A DNA stretch of 64,000 nt from Stachybotrys elegans (Eukaryota > Ascomycota > Sordariomycetes > Hypocreales > Stachybotryaceae), in contig JAGPNK010000010.1 in the NCBI GenBank assembly GCA_020746835.1, forward strand, positions 372,001 through 436,000. The letters are read 5' to 3'. Positions within the stretch are counted from its first letter, which is position 1, and each line of letters opens with the position of its first letter. Positions 21,363 to 33,578 of the stretch are shown piece by piece. Position numbers and translations under genes: made by a program. Under the pieces are notes generated by a model. It made no database searches and had not been told where the DNA came from. It saw only the letters and a list, made by a program, of their open reading frames with translations.

Positions 21363-24300
21363 ATGAATTCCACATCCGTAACCTCGCTGCTCGAAAACGG
21401 GAGCCCCATGGCTGCCCCAACCTACAGGCACAACCCGCCAGCGTATGATGGGCGCAATGGAACGCCCGCTCGGCCTGGTCCCGGGGCTCTGCCTCATATA
21501 GACGACCTTGTCGCGATACCCCGAGATGTCGACCTTAACCTGTCAATAAGGAAGCTGTTGGAGATGGCCGAGGTGTCGCTGCGCCAGGCCGAGATGAGCC
21601 GCGACTTCAACAGGCCCGCTCAGGCACTCAAGGACTACATAAGAGCCTCCGTCATCGCCGTCCAGTTCATACGAGACCACAAGGACTATACAAGTTTGCG
21701 GGACACGTCTGGAGAGTTGGCAAGGTCGCACGCCGCTCTTCTCAAGAAAATAAGCTCGCAGAATGACGCATACTCAAGAATCAAGCGGGAAATCATTGCC
21801 GACAATCAAAGGACTGGCGTGCAACCATCCGCTCCAAGGCAGGCTTCAGTGCCCAGCGCAGCACAAGCCCACCCCCCCTCTTCGGGACGTCAAACACCAT
21901 CGAGACTGTCTCAGGAAATAACAAACGGCAAAGTCAAGCCTTTGGTTAATCCAAAACCTCAAGCTTTACACGGAAACGCAATAAAGCCAGGTCATGGCCG
22001 TGCTGGCTCGACAGGAAGTGCACAGGACAGCCTTCTCGCTCGCTTTGTCAACCTCAAAGGACCCCAAGCATCACCGGGCCAGGACCCTCGCATAAAGACG
22101 CATCCCATACTACCGAAGCCCGCTGGGCCCCGCGAGATGCCTTCGGATAAGCCAAGGCTGTCTCTCCAGAGCCCAATACCTAGTTTGCCCAAGATGCCCG
22201 ATGCTATATATAGTCCAGCCCGTGGCACCGGGGAGGGAACAAGAGCTCCAACAAGCAGTTCACGCCCCCGTTTCAATCGAACAGGATCATCAGCATCTAT
22301 CAGCAGCATTCAGCAAACTCCCCTCAACAGCTATCCTCAAGTGCATAGGAAAATGGAAGAGCCGAGAGGCATCCAAATCCCTCAGGGCGATACCATCACC
22401 CCTGAGCAGCTCTTCCAGGCCATGAAAGCAAAGGGCTCAGTGCTAATCATCGACGTCCGATCACGGGAAGAGTTTTCTGAAGGGCACATCATGTCCTCGG
22501 CCACCATATGCGTGGAACCAAGCATTCTTCAACGGGACAATCTATCTGCAGACCAAATATCTGAGAGCCTGGTGCTCTCGCCCAACCAAGAACGTGACCA
22601 GTTTGACCGTCGCGACAAGTATGACCTCGTTGTCGTCTACGATCAAGACTCTGAGGGCGTGCCCCAGGACTCCTGGAACCGACCAGAAGCCGCCGTCTTG
22701 ATGTCTATGTGTCGCGCACTAGCGCTGTACAATTATAGCAAAGAGCTCAAGAATAGCCCCAAGATCCTTGAGGGAGGTTTGGATGCCTGGGTTGACTTGA
22801 TGGGTCCTGCCTCCCTCCAGACAACCTCGTCACCGGCAGCGACCCGCACGCCGCGGGGCAACATCACTATTGAGCGAAAGAGGTCCAAGTACACCGTCAA
22901 ATCTCTGCGGCCTGACGAGGTGAGGGCCTTGCAGGAATCGATGGAGAAGACCAACGATGCCGTGATGGCCATGTTTGCACGCACAACGGAGGACTTCCTC
23001 AAAAGATATCCTGCCGTTTCGTTGGAGAAGGAGTCCATGTCGTCTCCTGTGATGCCACGGCCTCGGATGGAGGCGAACCATCTGCCCTCTCCCCCGACAC
23101 GACCTGCACCGGCTCTTCCACGCAGCTACAGTGGCCTTACGCGCCCGGCAGATGAGCACGAGCCTGAAACTGGCACTGTCAGGATCCGCGGCCCGAAGGA
23201 GTTCATGTCCAAGGCTCCTTGCGGAATCAAGAACCCCAGAAACTGGTGCTATGCCATCAGCATCCTCCAAGCGCTGTGCGCCTCGTCAGACTTTTCTAGG
23301 ACGCTCTCAGAGTGGGAAGTGACCAAGAGCAGGCCCCCAGTGCCCATGAAGCCTGGCGACGTCGACGAAAATCCTCAGCTCATGGTCAGGAATCTCGGGG
23401 TCCATTTTCACTGGATAAAGGCTGGTGAGATATCATCGTTGGATATCAAGAGTTTCATGGTACGTCGTCTCAAGTGCTATACCGACTTGACTAACATGGA
23501 TAGGCCTACTGCAAGTATATTGATGAGAATAATTTTATCAATGATGACCGAAAACCGTTCGGTAGCGACCAACAGCAGGACGCCCAGGAGTTTATGTCCT
23601 TTATCCTGACGCACTTGCACGACGAGACCAACATGCGCCGAGATCGCACCGGCATGATCCCCAAACCAGACACGACCAACCAGTCGCTCGTGCAGGCCGC
23701 GGCGGAGTACTGGAGGAACCATTCCATCTTCAACGATTCGCTCGTGGACCGCTGCTGGCGGGGCATCGAGTTGTCGACGGTAAACTGCACCGAGTGCAAC
23801 ACCAACACCTACAGCTTCTCCATGCTCGAGCTCATCCCGGCAAGGATCCCCGCGGGCCGTCGGTCCATGACTCTCAAGATGGCCCTGGCCGAGCACTTTG
23901 CACCCAACCTCCTTACCGACTTCGACTGCGAGTGCTGTCACCGCAAGACGCACGCCAAGCAGTTCCTCTCGCTGGCCCGCATGCCGCCCATGCTCTGCGT
24001 TGCCTTCAGCCGCTTCGAGTGGACCAAGGAGGCGAGCCGCATGGAGAAGTCCACCACGCCCGTCACCTGGGATGTCAACGACTTTGACTTCTCGCCCTAC
24101 TTCCTGCGACCCGAGGACTCGGGCTTCGCAGGGCCGGACAAGGCCTTCTCGAGGCCCTTTCGCTACGAGTGCTACGCCATCATCATCCACTCGGGCAACT
24201 CGGTCAACTCGGGCCACTACTACTCCTACGTCCGCGACACCACCGTGCACGACCCTTACTCGTGGTTCAAGTGCAACGATGAGTCTGTGACGAAGGTGCG

Positions 24301-24403
24301 CATCGGCAGCAACGACCAGTACGACGCCTACAACGCCATCTTCCAGCCCAGGGGCAACGACGTGCCGTACCTGGCCTTTTTCCGCAGAAGGGCTATCAAC
24401 TAA
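21363..24403 (+). CDS. Ubiquitin carboxyl-terminal hydrolase with rhodanese domain (Doa4/Ubp7/USP8 type)
   Basis: A cysteine protease that removes ubiquitin, probably from cargo at endosomes. Two exons, 21363-23459 and 23504-24403, with a 44-bp intron; the join is SFM-AYCKYIDENNF. The product is 998 residues. The N-terminal about 140 residues (IRKLLEMAEVSLRQAEMSRDF onward) are helical and resemble the USP8 dimerisation/MIT-like region. A Pro/Ser-rich linker follows. The rhodanese domain starts near residue 350 (GSVLIIDVRSREEFSEGHI) and lacks an obvious active Cys. The USP domain starts near 620. The Cys box reads GIKNPRNWCYAISILQAL, with C629 where the family consensus is NLGNTCYMNS. QQQDAQEFM, the zinc-ribbon pairs (CTEC, CECC), the His box SGHYYSYVRD (H937) and WFKCNDESV are all present, so catalysis is probably kept. 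Yeast Doa4, Ubp5 and Ubp7 share this layout; which one is orthologous cannot be decided here. Confidence 0.93.
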
Positions 24404-24800
24404 AATTAGCCTGCCTGCCCTATTTGTTTGTTATATTCTATCATCTAACGTCTGGATCTACGTCCGTGCTGTTGTCATTTCTGAACTCGCCCTTGTTTGG
24501 GCCAAAAATATCCTGGTTCGGTTCTCTGGCTTCCTTTGTTTACCTCCTACTGATGTATCCTCCAAAGATGAGCAGTTAGCAGTTAGATCACCTACCTCAT
24601 TGTTTCACGTCGTTCGCAATTGCATGGCTGGCATGGAGTCGCGGCGCGAGTCAAGGGAATGCATATTAGAATCGATTTACCTGGGGGTGTGCACTGATCA
24701 TCTAGACAAGCATATTTTAAATTGTTGCGCAAACTCCAGTTGGTATTATCAGTACAGGTAGACAAACTATCACAAAAACATTTGTAGCAGCCGCTTTCGT
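24404..24800. other. Convergent 3' intergenic
   Basis: 397 bp between the stop codons of the ubiquitin hydrolase and the acyl-CoA synthetase, moderately AT-rich, presumably two 3' UTRs. Confidence 0.6.
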
Positions 24801-27020
24801 CTAAGCCGACTTGAGACATTCGTCAATCTCCTTCTGCCACTTGTTCTTGATGACCTTGCGGTTCAGTTTGGAGGTGGCAGTGACGTAGCCCTATCTTTGT
24901 TAGTCATGTTTTCTTCTTTGTTCTGCGCGGGCCAACACTTACACTTTCAGGGGTCCACTCCTCATCAGCAATGACAACGCCAGCAATGGTTTCCAAGCTT
25001 CCCAGGTTGGCTCGCTTGCCGGCAGTGTAAAGGTCCTTGAGGACGTAGCTGTTGACCTTCTTGTCGGTGTGAATCTCGTGCTCATCGACGCCCAGCTCAG
25101 CGGCCTTTTCGACAAGCACCTTCTCGTTGGGCATGATGATGGCGATAGGGCGGGCGTGCTCCGAGTCGGCGTAGATCATGACGTTGGCGACGGTTTGGGC
25201 ACCACGGTAGGCAGCCTCAACCTTCTCCAGGGCAATGTACTCACCACCCTGCATCTTGACCAGGTTCTTGAGACGATCGATGACGCGCAGGTGACCGGCC
25301 TCGTTGAACTCGCCAATGTCGCCCGTCTTGAACCATCCATCCGGCGTGATGGCCTTCTCCGTCTCCTCGGGGTTGTCGAGGTAGCCCGTGGTGACGCCGG
25401 GTCCCTTGACCCAGATCTCTCCCTGGGCAACGGGAGCATCGGCATCATAGCCCAGCTCGGGGCACGAGACCAGCTTAACCTCGACTGCGCTACAAACGGG
25501 GCCAATGTGCGTGGGGGTATACTCGAGCGGGTTTCCGAGGGCAACCGAAGCGCAAGTCTCGGTGAGACCGTATCCGATCAGCATAGGAGCCAGGACCAAG
25601 GACAAGAAGTGCTTGGTGCTGTCGGCGACACCGCTGGCACCGTTCATGGTGAATCTGAGACGACCTCCGGTCATTTCGCGGACCTTGCTGAAAACGATGC
25701 TGTCCAGCACGCTGGCGCCGGGCAGCTTATTTCGCGACATGAAGGTCTTGTAGTTGAAGGCACCCCAGAACAGAGCCCTGGAGATGCCGCCGACCGTCTC
25801 GAGCTTCGCCATGACACCCTTCCTGACCGTCTCCCAGACCTGGGGCACACCAACCATGACCGTGGGTCGGAGCTCTCGCATGTCACCGGCGCAGTTTCTG
25901 ACCGAGGTGTCGGAAAGCGTTCGGGTGTTTCCGTAGCCGAGGGTGCCGCCGATGAAGAGGACGATGTTTTCGAGGGCCATCTCAAAGATGTGGGCTAGAG
26001 GCAGGTAGGCCAGGATGACCTCCTTGTCGCTGACACAGTCCTTTACGCAGTACCAGAGACCGGTGACTAAATTTGTTAGCCAAGTCAGTAGCGGGGAGGT
26101 GAGAACATACCTCCAGCGACGAGAGCCTCGTGCTTGAGACAGACGCCCTTGGGAGGGCCAGTGGAACCCGACGTGTACATGATGCAGTAGAGGTCTTCGG
26201 GCTTGGCGGGGTTGGGCTCGATGGGGTTATCCTTGCCGAGCTGGATGAGGTCCTGGTAGCTGATGACATTCAAGTCGGGATTGTCCTCCTTGAACTTTTG
26301 CAGCTCGCCGCCCTTGGCAAAGACGTTCTCCTCGTTGATAATGACCGTCTTGACATTGCTCTTCCTGATGGCACCGGTTGCCGTCTTGAGCAGGTGAGGA
26401 TCGACAAACATGAACGAGGCCTTGGTCTGCTGGAGCGAGTGGGTGACGCCGTCCTCGCCGAGAGTGTCGTAGGCGGTGACGATGGTGATGGACTGAGAAG
26501 CACATGCGTGCGACATAGAGATCCAGCTCACACTGCGGAACGGTTAGCACGGAAGCTCGGTGGGTCCGCGGCTACCTCACCTGGTCATGGCAAAGAAGTG
26601 AAGCTTCTCATCGGGCGTCATGCCGAGCTTGCGCAGACCCGAGCCAAGGTAGAGGACGCGCTCGAGGTACTCCTTGTAGGTGAGGAAGGTGTAGGGGCTG
26701 AGCTCGAAGAACTGCCACTCCTTGTCGACCTCGCGGATCTCGCCATCGACGTTCTTCTGGACCTTCTTGATCTCTTTGTGCATCTGTATGAGTTTACGAT
26801 AGCCGACGGCGTTGTGGTTGGGGTAGATGCGTGCGCTGCGCTTGATGAGGTCGAAAACGGTGCCGACTTCCTCGGCAGGACGGGTGATGAGGCCATCTGT
26901 GCAGCCAGCATTGCGGCGGGGGATGGTCTCGCCGGGGACCTTTTCGTAACCGGGAGCCTCGATGGTAAAGGGCGGCTTGCGCACCTGGTTTAGAGGCATG
27001 ATACCCGACTTGTAATCCAT
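24801..27020 (-). CDS. FAA1: Long-chain fatty acid-CoA ligase (FAA1/FAA4 type)
   Basis: Activates long-chain fatty acids to acyl-CoA through an acyl-AMP intermediate, for lipid synthesis, uptake and beta-oxidation. Four exons: 26581-27020, 26111-26532, 24943-26066 and 24801-24890, with introns of 48, 44 and 52 bp. The product is 691 residues, the normal length. The start is MDYKSGIMPLNQVRKPPFTIE. The AMP-binding signature is YTSGSTGPPKGVCLKHEAL, the adenine-site motif is IGYGLTETCASVALGN, and the FACS signature is DGWFKTGDIGEFNEAGHLRVI followed by RLKNLVKMQGGEYIALEKVE. The short last exon supplies GYVTATSKLNRKVI, with the adenylation lysine in this region. FAA1 and FAA4 are paralogues, so the symbol is only a family label. 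Confidence 0.95.
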
Positions 27021-29300
27021 GGTGACGATTTTGCCACGAGGCTGTTTAGGTGGAGGAGAGAAATCTGAAGATCGGGGGGCTCGACTGCAGAAGGAGTCGT
27101 ATGGGCGGCAATGTGCTGCTGCCACAGTCGATGCGTCGAGCAGGCTGGAGGAGGAGGAGGATAGGAGGAAGAGGTGTTGATGGAGGTGAGGGAGGATGGT
27201 GGGAAAGGGATCGGAGGCGAGGTTCTAAGAAATCTTGGAAGGACTGACGACTACGCGGGACAGATCAATGGGTAATGAAGGTTCAGGCTCGGCAGCTCCA
27301 AGAAGGACTAGGTTACCTTGGGTTGCCTGGGGCTAAGAAGCCCCACCGGGAGCTCTCTGCAGAGGTAGAGGTACATGATGGTGCAGCGCTAAGCAGGTGC
27401 AGGACCATGTCTCGACTATGGGACTCTCCATCTGTTTAATTGCGTCACGATTGAGCTATGCCACGCCTGCCACTTGGCGATGCCTCAGCTGCACACGCGG
27501 TCGACACGCTGAGCTGGCCGAGCTCTAGGCAAGGGAGATAAGGCACTGGTTTGTTTTGTTTACCGCTTGCAATGGCAGAAGATAAAGGGTCGCCATTTCA
27601 TTTCAACGCGCAGGCAGCCCGGCGTGGTCTGGCGTCGGTATGGCTTGTCCCTGGCCCATTAGCCAGCGTCTTAGCGTGCTTAGGAGCTGGCTACTATTAC
27701 TACCTCCGTGCTCGGTAGCTGCAAGTAACAGGGGGGAGGGAAGGAGCTGTGCGGTGGGCTCCTTCCAAAATGCAAAAATCAACCGATTGAGAAGCAGGAA
27801 CGACGCACCCTTGCGGCGTGAGGCGGGAGGGGCAGAATTACCACCTACATAGTACCTACCTCGCCATGTAGGTGACGTACATCACTTGGTAAATACAGAG
27901 CCCACGCGGCATCCTGGATTCGACAGGATTCAATGGAACCACAAACTCGGCGCACAACCATCCTCCTCCATTGGCCCTTGTCTCGGTTGTTTAATGCGCC
28001 TATGCTCCCCAGATCAGCTGCCGAAGGACCCCGCGAATCATGGTCAAAGCACTAAGGCCAAACCGGCCTTGGCAACGCCTCTACTGGAACCCACTGCAAT
28101 ACCAGCCAAACGTGCCAAACGTGCCTAGCTAAATACTATGCCTACCGTCCATCCAGTTGTATCCGTGCTAATAATCAGCTCATTCGCCTCAGGCAGACAA
28201 TCGCTTTGATTATTATATCTGCCCAGTCGAAAACAGACCGTCCGCCGCCACTTTCTGACCACCCCGTTCCCAGGCGCCCTCGTCCAACCAGCACCCTCTC
28301 CTTCGCATACGTGTCTCAGCCATCTCAGCCCTTGCCAGGCTAGGCCACGTCGTTCCAAGACATTCTGAGTCTGCCTGCCCAACACAAAACTTTGGGGAAC
28401 GACAGGGAAAAGGTCTGCCAAGCTTTATCCCCGCAGCCAGACTTGACTCGCTTCGGGCTGCAAACGCAATTTGAGATTGCCAAACCAGCCAGCTGAACGA
28501 GCAGCTTCCCTGCCAAGCCAATACCAAGCAGATGGATGCACCAAGTGCCTCCGCCACATTCTATTCAGTGACCTCCAACTCATCATGTATCATGTGCATT
28601 GTGGCATATCCAGCTGATCAGCATCACTGGGGTCAGAATAATCCAAATAAGCACAACCGCCACGCCAGCGTCCATATCAGGAAGTGTCTAGACCAGCAGC
28701 CTTGGCGAGGCGTTTGCCTACCCGCCTGCTGACTTCCTATTTCTTTCCTAGGGCTGTGACCTCCCACAGCGCTGGCACGCGCTGGACTGCCTCGGCAAAA
28801 GTAGAACAATACCACATGTGTGGCCTACAGGAGCACATGTTCTACGTGTTCGTAAACGCCCCAAGGAATTCACAACGTCGTTCAGACAATCCAAGACTGG
28901 GCATCAGTGTCCACCATGATACTTGACTGTGGGCTATACATGGCCTCATTCAATAGAAGGATCTTGAAGAATTCCAACACCAAATATGTACTTTGAGTCG
29001 GATGACGTAGGCCAGCCAGTGCGGCTGCCTGCATAAACTACGGGAGTATAATGAGTCCTTACTTCTGAACACTCACTCGTGGTAACACAGCAAGGGTGGA
29101 ACTTGAACTTGCCCAGGAATGCGATTATTCCTTGCAGCTTTCCTTCGCCAGACTGACCTGGAAAGCCTGATGCTCTTCCACACTGCTATAGGACATGAGA
29201 TTGCCCTGATTAGAGGCATGACTCTTCTCACGGGATACACAAGCATGTGCACCTTCATGTGATTTATCAGCAAGCCATGGCATGTGAGCGACGTTGTAGT
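27021..29300. other. Gene-free stretch upstream of the acyl-CoA synthetase
   Basis: About 2.3 kb. The proximal few hundred bases are the promoter and leader of the acyl-CoA synthetase, with GA-rich plus-strand sequence at 27126-27240. Further out there are TACC-rich blocks at 27290-27380 and 27840-27880. No open frame shows family features or fungal codon bias. Confidence 0.5.
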
Positions 29301-29450
29301 CAACCTCGCTAGAGCGCGCGATATGATAGAGAGGTGCGTATAGTGAGGAAAAGGAACAGCAGTGTATGCGAGCAATGATGGTTACCCTGTTGCCCACAGG
29401 ACTAAAGAACAGAGTCGGACTGAAGGGATTATCAGATGATATCACCTATT
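29300..29450 (-). repeat. Dispersed repeat, copy A (inverted)
   Basis: Read on the minus strand it gives GACTCTGTTCTTTAGTCCTG, then GGGCAACAGGGTAACCATCA and CTATACGCACCTCTCTATCA. This is colinear with copies B, C and D. Compared with copy B over roughly 95 bp nearly every mismatch is a transition. Confidence 0.75.
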
Positions 29451-30338
29451 GGTCAGAACCAGAAAACATTGAGGCAGCAACCACATGAAAGCATGCGTAT
29501 TCAACCAGGACCTATCAGACTGGCCTCTTGAGATGGCTACGGTCCGTTCGTCGGCTCTGGCTCTTGCCTGTATTCTGACAAGGCTGGCTGAAGGCGCTGT
29601 CCTCTGGGGTCAATATTTGGCCATTTGTGCACAATGAGGACTGTTCGATAGAATGCAAGCTCGCGCGCGTCGAGCGAGAGCGAGCGGGCGGATGGATAAC
29701 TTATACAGCTGTAGAACCTCGACAATTGGGCATGAGCCCTCCCAGCCCAGGAGATGTCTCGAGGTTATCATAAGCTTCATCAACACACCATCGAGCGTTC
29801 ATCACCTAGAGTAGATGTACAACCAGTGACTGGCATTACCTCATCTTTAAGCAGTTCCATTCATCCCATGGCCGTATCGGCAGAGAGTCTTGTGTCCGAA
29901 ACGATGATGATGGTACCGCCATCTTCATCCTCCGGCACGCGGGCTTAAACTTTGGTTACGAGAGCTTGAAGACCCTCTCTCAGTATTTATGATGCAATTT
30001 GCAGTGCTTGAGGCAGCCAGCTTCTTGTACTTCTACGTCTCCTTTGGTTTTGATGTTCAGGTTTGCAGCCTCTGATTCACCAGTCAGAACATTCAGCGAC
30101 ATGACTAGATCTTATACCTCAAATCGCTGCCGTCTCCCAGCCGGACTCAATATAAATGAGAATCACATCCGTAATTGAAGGCATCCGGATCAGTCTCGGT
30201 ATCTCCTGTTTCGTCACAGGCGACTGGCAGATATGGACGTGGCAGCAGGTCAAGGCTCATGAAGCAAGGCTCTGGTTGTCACCACGTTCATTATTCAAGG
30301 TCAGTATTCTTTTTGCTATATTCCAAATATCCCCTCAT

Positions 30339-30490
30339 TGTTCTCTGGCTCCGGCCAACGGGTGTCATCTGGCGACCTCTCTATTGTTTGACTCTGTTCT
30401 TTGGTCCTGCGGGCAGCAGGGCAACTATCATTGTTCGCATACACTATTGCTCTCTTTCTCTCACTGCACGCACCTGCCCTATCATATTCC
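30339..30490 (+). repeat. Dispersed repeat, copy B
   Basis: Contains CTCTGGCTCCGGCCAACGGGTG, GACTCTGTTCTTTGGTCCTG, GGGCAGCAGGGCAACTATCA and CGCACCTGCCCTATCATATT. It lies in the same orientation as copy C, which begins about 75 bp after it. Confidence 0.75.
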
Positions 30491-30563
30491 AAATATATGC
30501 CGAACTCAGCGCCTCGGTCTCGCACCTTCAAGGATAGCCTCGTCAGAACACATGTCGACAAAT

Positions 30564-30775
30564 GGTACATCGTGTCTGCTAATCGTAGGCCCTCTGACTG
30601 TATACGCATGCTTCGCTGCTGCTGCCTTGTTGTTCTTGGCTCTGGTTAATGGGTGAAGTTATCTGGCGATCTTTATTGTTTAACCCTGTTCTTGGTTGTG
30701 TGAGCAACAGGACAACCGTCACTATTTGTATATATTATTAGCATTTTCCATTGTTATTTTCTTCTTCTCTAGACG
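30564..30775 (+). repeat. Dispersed repeat, copy C
   Basis: Starts GTACATCGTGTCTGC, like copy D. It continues through CTTCGCTGCTGCTGCCTTGTT and TTGGCTCTGGTTAATGGGTG to GAGCAACAGGACAACCGTCA, then becomes AT-rich. It is the most T-rich of the four copies, which fits decay by C-to-T change. Confidence 0.7.
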
Positions 30776-33539
30776 TAGCTCTGTAACTGGGAGGGTGCGT
30801 CCACATCAGCAAAACCAGTGCTTGCTTCAGAATGGGATCCTTTCCTGTCGAGTTTTGCTCCGGTGTGTACTTCATCTCGCCGCATCTCAACTGATCGAAT
30901 ACAATCGTCCGAACAAATTTGCCGTTCTATTTTGATCTGTTACTGGCTACAAGCATTCAGGACATCTGGAGAACATGCGTAGCTAACGTTGAGAAGCTGC
31001 CCGACTGCGCAATGTCCATTGGTCAAGGCGTCGTTGCTTGCGATTCCATCTGCCCATGCATCCCTCTCATGCTTCTTATGAGGATAAGTAGGCGGATCTC
31101 ATTGTCAAGACGGTCTACATCGAGAACAGCTCGCATCCACGTAATCCGACGAGCAACAGCGGCTGTTCCAAGTCAGGTTCGAGATGGTAAAGGGGCAGGG
31201 ATATCGGGGTGGGCGGAAGCAACGCTCGGTAGGCTGATGGTGCAGCATCGGCGTTGCTCGCCACTCGTATGAAGCGATATTGAAGTAATTCTGCTTCAAT
31301 CTCTGGAGATGGACCAATCATATCACCAAGTACTGACAGAATGCAGAGGGTGTTCACCCATTGACACCCCGTGACTCGAACCAGTCGCGTTTGCAAATAT
31401 CGTGAGATGCTTACTGAAGCGAAGTCGTAGGATCTTCATAATGGAGAGTCGTTGGCGCACGCTATAGACTCGGCGCGTCCGTAACAGATATCTCAACAAT
31501 CACCTGAGCCCCCGCGAGCTGTTGTGATGCTCTCGACAGACTCTTCTCGTTTGATACCGATTGTTGCGCTCCTGTAGCCTTTAAGAGCCATCCGGTCGAG
31601 AGCCTCCGTCCGACGTGTTCACAATATGGCTATTTCTATTACCTGTATATATTCGGCTCACTGCAATACCTAGAATCGGGTCGGGCTATAAGACCAGTCG
31701 TCCACCTCCCTACCCCTTTTCATCAAACTTGAATTACTACTATATCTCCAGTCTTATTGAAGCAACATCGCCCAATACAGAGTACTCTGTAAAGTCATCG
31801 CCGTATCTATTTGAGCTATGATCCAGGGTGCGCTCTCAGTATGCAGAGTCGTAGGCTTAACATGAGGCCGGCAATGTTCATGCCCCTTTCAGAGGCGGGA
31901 TGCCTTCTGCTCCTAAAATAATCCCACCTCTAGAACATACCGCGCCTTTGGGAGTACCCGGCGTTTAGTTGAGAGCAGTACACATGTTGATCCTTTCGGC
32001 ATTGGAGAAGAACAATGCCTGGAACCAGATGGCTGGCTGGAGATGGATTCAGGCAAATGCTGGCTGTGGGCCAGAGTGTTGGACTCTTCATTGTCGAATC
32101 CATCCTCCATCATGGGTATGGTCTAATAGAAGTGGAAGAGTTCGTTGCAGACAATCACACGGAATCATATGCCAGAGCCTGATGCCCACCAATCTTCAGC
32201 ACATCTGTCAGACGAATGTAACTACGATTCAACTTATAGAGGGCTACGACACATTTTGCTGCTCAAATCTCCACGTATGCATCAACCGCCACGAGGGAAG
32301 TGTATGTTCTCAATATGATGTAGTAAGGATGAACCAGCATTGTCTCTTGCTTTCTAAGGCAATCCCAAGCTCCCTCAGGTGCTCGGTTATGAGCTTCTCA
32401 TCGCTGTTGCATCTCGCCCTAGGAGATTTGCCCTTCGTCGTTCATATACAGTGGCCAAGCCACGAAATTTCGAACTGTACATGAGCACCATGGATAAATA
32501 TGTTGCCTTGGTCACCATAATTGGCATTCCAAGTTATTTACTCTCTGTGGGTGAGGTTGTACGCACAAGTCCCAGCAGCACCCGGACAAGCGTTGGCTCT
32601 TGGTGCTGGATTCGGTTAACCTATTAGGATCAAAGGCTGTCGAAGCTTGGTAGTTAGATGGACATCAAGGGTCGGCTTTTCCGTAATACGAAATGAATGC
32701 TGCCAGTGGAATGAAAGTTTCATTCATCCTACTTGGTGGCTTTATATTGACCTTATGAATTGACCACCCGCAACACAGGGGATGGCATCTTGCAAGCCTC
32801 AAACACATTGACAAATTTCCCATTATAGACATAGATTATCCCTTGGATAACCAAGTCCGTCTGTGATTCGTTTACAATGCGCGAACAAAGGGCCCTGCAA
32901 GTCACTATCCGAACCCCTTGCCTCCTTGACTGATCCCTTATCACATGCTGAGAGCTATCAATGGTAAATAAGCTCGGGCACGTTTAGGCTGGTCAGATGG
33001 GCTGTGCGCAAGCTCTTTGTGTCAGGGGCCTTATTCAGACCATTGTCTGGGGAAGCTTACGTTCACGACGGTAGACACAGAGAAGGGATGGGCTCGGGGT
33101 CCACGAGTCACGATGATACCCACCGGGCGTTGGCCGCCCTCCCCCGCTTACATCTAAATGGGGTGCCCCGGGGGCCTTGGATTGCAACTTGGAAGAATGT
33201 CCCTCGACTAGGAGCCAAGTCACTCTCCCAAGCGTCTTTGGCACCGAGCCAGCCCCGAGTAATACCGAAGCCACGCCTTCGCTCGCCTTCAGTAGATCCC
33301 CGACTCCATACCCACGTGGTACACCCTCAACGCCGAGTTAGATGCACCAAGTGAATAGCATGTGAGTGGTTTTCGGTAGCGTCACCAATGAGGATGGGCA
33401 GTCGACTTCTAGAAGGAAGCTAGAAAAGTTTGATGAACTCCCAAGTGCCGGTAGGATTGCCGCAGTTAGAATCCAGGCGCTGCGGGTTAAGATTGAACAC
33501 GTTTATTCAGGTGATGCCGGGACAGCATGCCTCGGGCTC

Positions 33540-33578
33540 ATAGCCGAACCCACGGTTCATAGCCGAGCCCACAGTTCG
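33540..33578. repeat. Imperfect 19-bp tandem duplication
   Basis: CATAGCCGAACCCACGGTT is followed directly by CATAGCCGAGCCCACAGTT. The two units differ at two positions, both transitions. Confidence 0.75.

Noticed and set aside
30156..30656. 166-codon plus-strand frame
   Set aside because: Runs through repeat copy B and into copy C. Its translation follows the repeat, not a gene.
31330..31440. Possible tRNA (GGTTCGAGTC box on the minus strand); similar at 48415
   Set aside because: No matching A box, acceptor stem or cloverleaf at either site.
31913..32113. Possible retrotransposon protein remnant on the minus strand
   Set aside because: Composition vaguely recalls polyprotein linkers, but no protease, integrase or polymerase motif is present and no LTR pair could be found.
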